Of a DNA stretch of 10,213 nt, positions 6,484 to 10,213 are shown piece by piece. A model generated the notes under the pieces. The model searched no databases. It was given only the letters and a program-made list of their open reading frames with translations, and had not been told where the DNA came from. Made by a program: the position numbers and the translations under genes. Origin of the DNA: DATKHR01 sp035939575 (lineage in GTDB: Bacteria; Acidobacteriota; Vicinamibacteria; Vicinamibacterales; CAVVIG01); the NCBI GenBank assembly GCA_035939575.1, contig DASZFS010000379.1, positions 1-10,213 on the forward strand. The letters run 5' to 3'. The stretch's first letter is position 1. Each line of letters opens with the position of its first letter.

Positions 6484-7860
6484 ATGCGATGCACGTGTCC
6501 TCTATCCCTTCTGCTGTCCCTGGGGCTTGGAACGCTCGCGGCCGCCGCCACTCTCGGCACACAAGGGCTGCAACCATCGCAAGCGCCGTGGCGGGGAGCA
6601 GGCCAGCCGCCGTGCGTCGGATCCGACGGCGGTTTCTATCAATGCCCGCCGTCGCCCCGGCCTGTCGCCGTCCGCGCCGGCCGACTGTTCGACAGCCGGG
6701 CGGGCGTGATGTTGACCAGGCAGGTCGTCCTCCTGCTCGGCGATCGCATCACGGCCGTGGGCCCCGACTCACAGGTCACGATTCCCGCCGGCTCGGCGAT
6801 CGTCGACCTCAGCGGCGCGACGGTGCTGCCGGGATTGATTGATGCCCACACTCACATGTTCAACACCCGCGGTCCGAAGACCACGACGGAAGCCGCGATG
6901 CTCATGGCGATCCAGAACCTGCAGGCGGACCTGCGGGCGGGTGTCACGGCCGCGCGCGACATGTCGACGCACGGCAATGGCTACGGGGACGTCGAGGTGC
7001 GGAATGCCATCAACGAGGGCCGAATCGAGGGCCCGCGGTACCAGGTCTCGACGCTCGGCATCGTGTGGGGCGCGGCGCCCGCGACCGCCCCGGCGAACCC
7101 GCTGGCCAGCACGGTCGTGCGATCGGCGGAGGAGGGGCGCGCAGCCGTGAGGGATCAGATTGCACATGGCGCGGACTGGATCAAACTGTATCCGGCGGGC
7201 AACTACTCGTTTTCCGCCACGGGCGAGCCGCAGTATGTCGTGACGTACCCGCTGCCGGTGCTGCAGGCGATGATCGACGAAGCGCATCGGCTCGGCAAGA
7301 AGACCGGCTGCCACGTCTACGGAGGTGAAGGCGAGCGAAACGCGATCGCGGCCGGCTGCGACACGATCGAGCACGCCTGGGCCTTGACCCAGGAACAGGC
7401 CGACACGATGGCCGCCAAGAAGCTCTACTTCGATCCCACCATCGTCCGCTACACCGAGCCGTACATGGACGACAACGACCGCAAGAACACCGGCGGGCGG
7501 TTCAGGATGATTCCGATCATCGAGAAGGCCGTGTCGATGGCGATCGCAACGAAGGGTCTCAAGATCATGGTTGGCAGCGGCGTCGACGGGGCGACCTTCG
7601 TGCACGGCACGCAGGCACTCGAGTTCGAGGCGCTGGTGCGTCGCGGCATGAGCCCGGCCCGGGCCATCCAATCCGGCACGGTGATCAACGCGGAGGTGAT
7701 GGGCTGGCAGGATCAGATCGGATCGATTGAGAAGGGCAAGTATGCCGATCTCGTGGCCGTTTCGGGCGATCCGCTCGCGGACATCACGGAGCTCCAGCGG
7801 GTGAAGTTCGTCATGAAGGGCGGGAAGGTCATCAAGAACGAATTCTCGAGCGGACGATGA
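6484..7860 (+). CDS. Secreted metal-dependent amidohydrolase (imidazolonepropionase/prolidase-like)
   Basis: The product has 458 residues from the ATG at 6484; an in-frame TTG at 6463 is possible, but the Shine-Dalgarno and signal peptide favour the ATG. Residues 1-23 are a signal peptide (CPLSLLLSLGLGTLAAAA). A small beta-sandwich (about 60-115) precedes the TIM barrel. The metal and catalytic residues of the amidohydrolase superfamily are all seen: GLIDAHTHM with His122 and His124, WIKLYPAG with Lys234 (probably carboxylated), GCHVYGG with His277, TIEHAW with His297, and GSGVDGATFVHG with Asp368. The C-terminal IGSIEKGKYADLVAVSGDPL (412-431) returns to the sandwich. Relatives act on cyclic amides or on Xaa-Pro/Xaa-Arg dipeptides; the substrate is not predictable, though a secreted peptide-type hydrolase would suit the neighbourhood. 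It diverges from the 6320 gene and converges on the DUF5916 gene with a 57-nt gap in which no clear terminator was seen. Confidence 0.9.
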   Translation: MRCTCPLSLLLSLGLGTLAAAATLGTQGLQPSQAPWRGAGQPPCVGSDGGFYQCPPSPRPVAVRAGRLFDSRAGVMLTRQVVLLLGDRITAVGPDSQVTIPAGSAIVDLSGATVLPGLIDAHTHMFNTRGPKTTTEAAMLMAIQNLQADLRAGVTAARDMSTHGNGYGDVEVRNAINEGRIEGPRYQVSTLGIVWGAAPATAPANPLASTVVRSAEEGRAAVRDQIAHGADWIKLYPAGNYSFSATGEPQYVVTYPLPVLQAMIDEAHRLGKKTGCHVYGGEGERNAIAAGCDTIEHAWALTQEQADTMAAKKLYFDPTIVRYTEPYMDDNDRKNTGGRFRMIPIIEKAVSMAIATKGLKIMVGSGVDGATFVHGTQALEFEALVRRGMSPARAIQSGTVINAEVMGWQDQIGSIEKGKYADLVAVSGDPLADITELQRVKFVMKGGKVIKNEFSSGR

Positions 7861-7917
7861 ACATCAGCCCCATCATGATCAGTGTCGCTTCTGCCGAGGC
7901 GCCTATGAGATCAGCGT

Positions 7918-10191
7918 CTAGCGCTGGAATGCGTAGGAGACCTTCACGAAGAACTGATGGTCGAGCGGGGCGAGGCGGTGCAGGACCGTCAACTCCCGGT
8001 CGTCACCATACCCGACGAACATCACCGACTGCCAGTTGATCTTGTAGGCCAAGAGCGCCGAACCGCCGAAGTCGCCGGAGCGCGCCGTCGTGGTCGTCGA
8101 GAGATACAAGCTCGGGTCGCGCGTGGTGGACACGTACTGGCCGATGAGGCGGACGAACAGCCGCGACGTGAACGTGTAGGTCCCCTTCACGCGTTGGACC
8201 CGCTGCGTGAACAGCGGCACGCTTCGGCCGAGTCGATCGTCGACCGACAGCCGGCGCACGTTCTCGATGACGTCGAGCGCCAGGTGATCGGTCGGCTGCA
8301 GCGTCACCTCGCCGTTGATCGTCGGGCCGCGGGCAGGCCGCGCGTTGTCGAAATCGATGTCCTGACCGAGCGTGCCGTTGACGGCGACGAGCGCCAGCTT
8401 TCGCGACGGGCTGAACTGAACGACGTAGCCGAACTGCTTGCGGCCGATCACAGGCCCGCCCTCGCCGGCGCGCGTGCGGTTGTCCACATAGCGGAACTGC
8501 ACAAATCCGTTCCACTTCGTGTCCATGCCCAACCCCGGTTCGACGTCGCGCGTGATCACCGCACCGGACGGCTCCGCCTGGTAGTCGACGTTCAAGAACG
8601 TCCGCTCGCGCGTGATCAATCCGGTCGGGTACACCTGCCATCCGGTTTGCGCGGCGGCCTCGCGGTAGCCGACCTGCGGAATGAAGCCGGTGTCGGCGCG
8701 AAAGCCGCCGCCGACGTCGGCGTACTTCGTGTACCAGTCGAGATGCCGCGTATTGTGATTCCAGTAGGTCTGGAACGCGCTGCCGCGCAGCGCCTGACCG
8801 TTCCACTCGCCGGCGAGATCGGGACGGTTCGGCGTCTGCGTATCGCTGTACAGCCACTGGCCGGTCACGACGTCGCTCGCCGACCGACGCCACTGAAAGT
8901 CGGGACCGTACACGCGGTTGTGGGCATCGCTGTCGCGCGATTCGCGATCCGTGACCATGGCGCCCACAAACGACAGGCCAATATCGCGCTTGGCGCGGCC
9001 AACGAACACCGTCGACGTGAAGTCCTGGTTTGCCGACGACGACGCGTTTGGTCCGGGCAGGATTACACTGCCACCGCCCTGGTCTTCGGTGACGAGCGCC
9101 GTGTAGCGGAAGCCGGCTTCTTTCCCCGTGACGCGGCCGCCCCACTCAGGCGAGGTGATCGTGCGCGTGTAGACCGCCTGGAACGGCGTCTGAAACAGAT
9201 CGACGCCCTCGAGAAAGAACGGCCGCTTCTCCGGGAAAAAAAGCGCGAAGCGCTCGTTCGCTGAGATCTGCGCCGTGTCGGACTCAACCTGTGAGAAATC
9301 GGGCTTGAGCGTCAGATCCATCGCGTTGTTGGCATTCGGCGTGTACTTCAGGTCGAGTCCGATATGTGCCTTCGAATCAGCGAGGAGTGGTTCGCCCAGC
9401 AGGGGGTTGCCATCGGCATCGTCGGGCGCCCGCGCGGCGACGGAGCTGCTGACATATGGCGCCACGACAATGTGTCCGCCCGCGGGCAGATGATCGAGGC
9501 CGAGCAGGCGGTTCTCGCGGCAGACCAGGCAGTTGCTGTTCTTCGGCAGCCGGGTGGAGAAGAATTGATAGTGTGAGGTCCGCGGATAGTTGCGGAACAG
9601 GATGATGCCCCACGTCTGGGGATCGACGTTCTTGTAACGAAGGCTCGAGAACGGAATCCGCATTTCCAGCGTCCACCCGTGATCGTTGATCTTCGCGGCG
9701 GAGTCCCAGAAGAAGTCCGGCGACGCGTTCTCGCCTGATGCGTCGTCGGTGACGGCATCGTATTGGACGTTGCGCGGCGAGACGAAGAACTCGAACGCCG
9801 TGCGTCCGCTGTTCAGCGGGTCGATGAAGATGCCACCAAAGTCGGTGCTGTTGCCGTTCAGGTTGTCGTGATCGCCGAGCGGTGCGCGGATGGCGCGGGG
9901 ATTGGGGTCGTCGAACTCGAAGCCAACGTAGAGAGACCGATCGTCGAAGGTCAGGAACCCGACGCTACGGACCGGCGGCTCGTTGTTGTCGCCGGGCTGG
10001 ACCTCGTACCACTTCTCGACGCGCGTGGCTGAACGCCAGGCTTCATCCGACAGTTCACCGTCGATCTTGATAGGCCCCGACGCGCGCGAAATGTGAAGCG
10101 TCTCGCCCGCCAATGAAGACTGCGCCGCCGCCGGCGCTGGCAGGGCGGTGACCAGAGCCGTGACCACCAAGCCGAGCCGGGTCCACGTCAT
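7918..10191 (-). CDS. CBM9-like plus DUF5916 outer-membrane protein
   Basis: The product has 757 residues. Residues 1-23 are a signal peptide ending AAA before Gln. Residues about 38-205 form a CBM9-like sandwich: IKIDGELSDEAW (41-52), SLYVGFEFDDPNP (86-98), IFIDPLNSG (121-129) and WTLEMRIPFSSLRY (173-186). Residues about 240-757 are DUF5916, identified by the hallmark LKPDFSQVESD (295-305) and ALFFPEKRPFFLEGVDLF (316-333). The remainder has alternating strands ending VSYAFQR, as expected of an outer-membrane beta-barrel. A CLVC pair (221-224) lies in the connector. Such proteins are widespread in Acidobacteriota and Bacteroidota; their function is unestablished, and glycan binding or uptake is only a guess from the CBM9-like part. 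The ATG at 10191 was chosen for the signal peptide; only a weak GAG precedes it, and the promoter is cut off at the window end. Confidence 0.92.
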   Translation of the reverse strand: MTWTRLGLVVTALVTALPAPAAAQSSLAGETLHISRASGPIKIDGELSDEAWRSATRVEKWYEVQPGDNNEPPVRSVGFLTFDDRSLYVGFEFDDPNPRAIRAPLGDHDNLNGNSTDFGGIFIDPLNSGRTAFEFFVSPRNVQYDAVTDDASGENASPDFFWDSAAKINDHGWTLEMRIPFSSLRYKNVDPQTWGIILFRNYPRTSHYQFFSTRLPKNSNCLVCRENRLLGLDHLPAGGHIVVAPYVSSSVAARAPDDADGNPLLGEPLLADSKAHIGLDLKYTPNANNAMDLTLKPDFSQVESDTAQISANERFALFFPEKRPFFLEGVDLFQTPFQAVYTRTITSPEWGGRVTGKEAGFRYTALVTEDQGGGSVILPGPNASSSANQDFTSTVFVGRAKRDIGLSFVGAMVTDRESRDSDAHNRVYGPDFQWRRSASDVVTGQWLYSDTQTPNRPDLAGEWNGQALRGSAFQTYWNHNTRHLDWYTKYADVGGGFRADTGFIPQVGYREAAAQTGWQVYPTGLITRERTFLNVDYQAEPSGAVITRDVEPGLGMDTKWNGFVQFRYVDNRTRAGEGGPVIGRKQFGYVVQFSPSRKLALVAVNGTLGQDIDFDNARPARGPTINGEVTLQPTDHLALDVIENVRRLSVDDRLGRSVPLFTQRVQRVKGTYTFTSRLFVRLIGQYVSTTRDPSLYLSTTTTARSGDFGGSALLAYKINWQSVMFVGYGDDRELTVLHRLAPLDHQFFVKVSYAFQR

Positions 10192-10213
10192 GTCTCGAAT
10201 CTGGTGTCATTCT

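Noticed and set aside
6321..6560. N-terminal extension of the uncharacterised secreted protein (frame open to 6560)
   Set aside because: The extension is Arg-rich with no family motifs and overlaps the divergent gene's start, whereas AGGAGG and a signal peptide mark the ATG at 6320.
6119..6577. A 152-codon minus-strand frame crossing the divergent region
   Set aside because: It overlaps both divergent genes in other frames, shows no domain, and is best explained as a chance frame in GC-rich DNA.
7861..7917. Possible terminator between the convergent amidohydrolase and DUF5916 genes
   Set aside because: Only a 5-bp TGATC/GATCA pairing with a large loop and no T-run was found, so it is not supportable as a terminator.
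7957..9264. Long plus-strand frame (435 codons) opposite the DUF5916 gene
   Set aside because: Its Arg/Val/His-heavy composition is typical of an antisense shadow; the minus strand carries the DUF5916 hallmark motifs.

Overview
The window is GC-rich bacterial chromosome that most resembles Acidobacteriota, probably a Vicinamibacteria-type soil lineage. This is inferred from family content: a Ser/Thr kinase fused through one membrane helix to a TolB/PD40-type beta-propeller, a CBM9-like/DUF5916 outer-membrane protein, a secreted protein of the lineage-expanded 'TPDGQPDLQGIW' type, and secreted metallohydrolases. No rRNA, tRNA, CRISPR, transposase, integrase or phage gene was seen.

Layout, left to right. 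(1) The 3' end of a plus-strand M28-type zinc peptidase with a C-terminal PDZ domain (2-448). (2) A minus-strand block read from 6320 down to 469: an uncharacterised secreted protein (6320-5346), then after 5 nt a ModA-like periplasmic binding protein (5340-4561), a 192-nt spacer holding a decayed kinase fragment and a possible promoter, a 987-residue receptor-like kinase (4368-1405), and after 18 nt a secreted metallo-beta-lactamase-fold protein with a degenerate metal site (1386-469). (3) A 163-nt divergent region (6321-6483). (4) A plus-strand secreted amidohydrolase with a complete metal site (6484-7860). (5) A convergent minus-strand CBM9-like/DUF5916 protein (10191-7918) whose upstream region is cut by the window edge.

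Most products are predicted to be exported: five have N-terminal signal peptides and the kinase has a predicted extracytoplasmic propeller. The theme is envelope sensing and hydrolysis of peptides or small amides, but no pathway can be assigned. The tight pairs suggest two operons: secreted protein plus binding protein, and kinase plus MBL-fold protein.

I see no clear new multi-gene system. The best observations are the frameshifted kinase N-lobe remnant directly upstream of the intact kinase, whose reading frame ends in a GTGA overlap with the kinase start, and the MBL-fold protein that has replaced most of its HxHxDH motif while keeping the fold's other landmarks. Two gene starts (6320 and 6484) were placed downstream of the longest open frame because of clear Shine-Dalgarno sequences and signal peptides.
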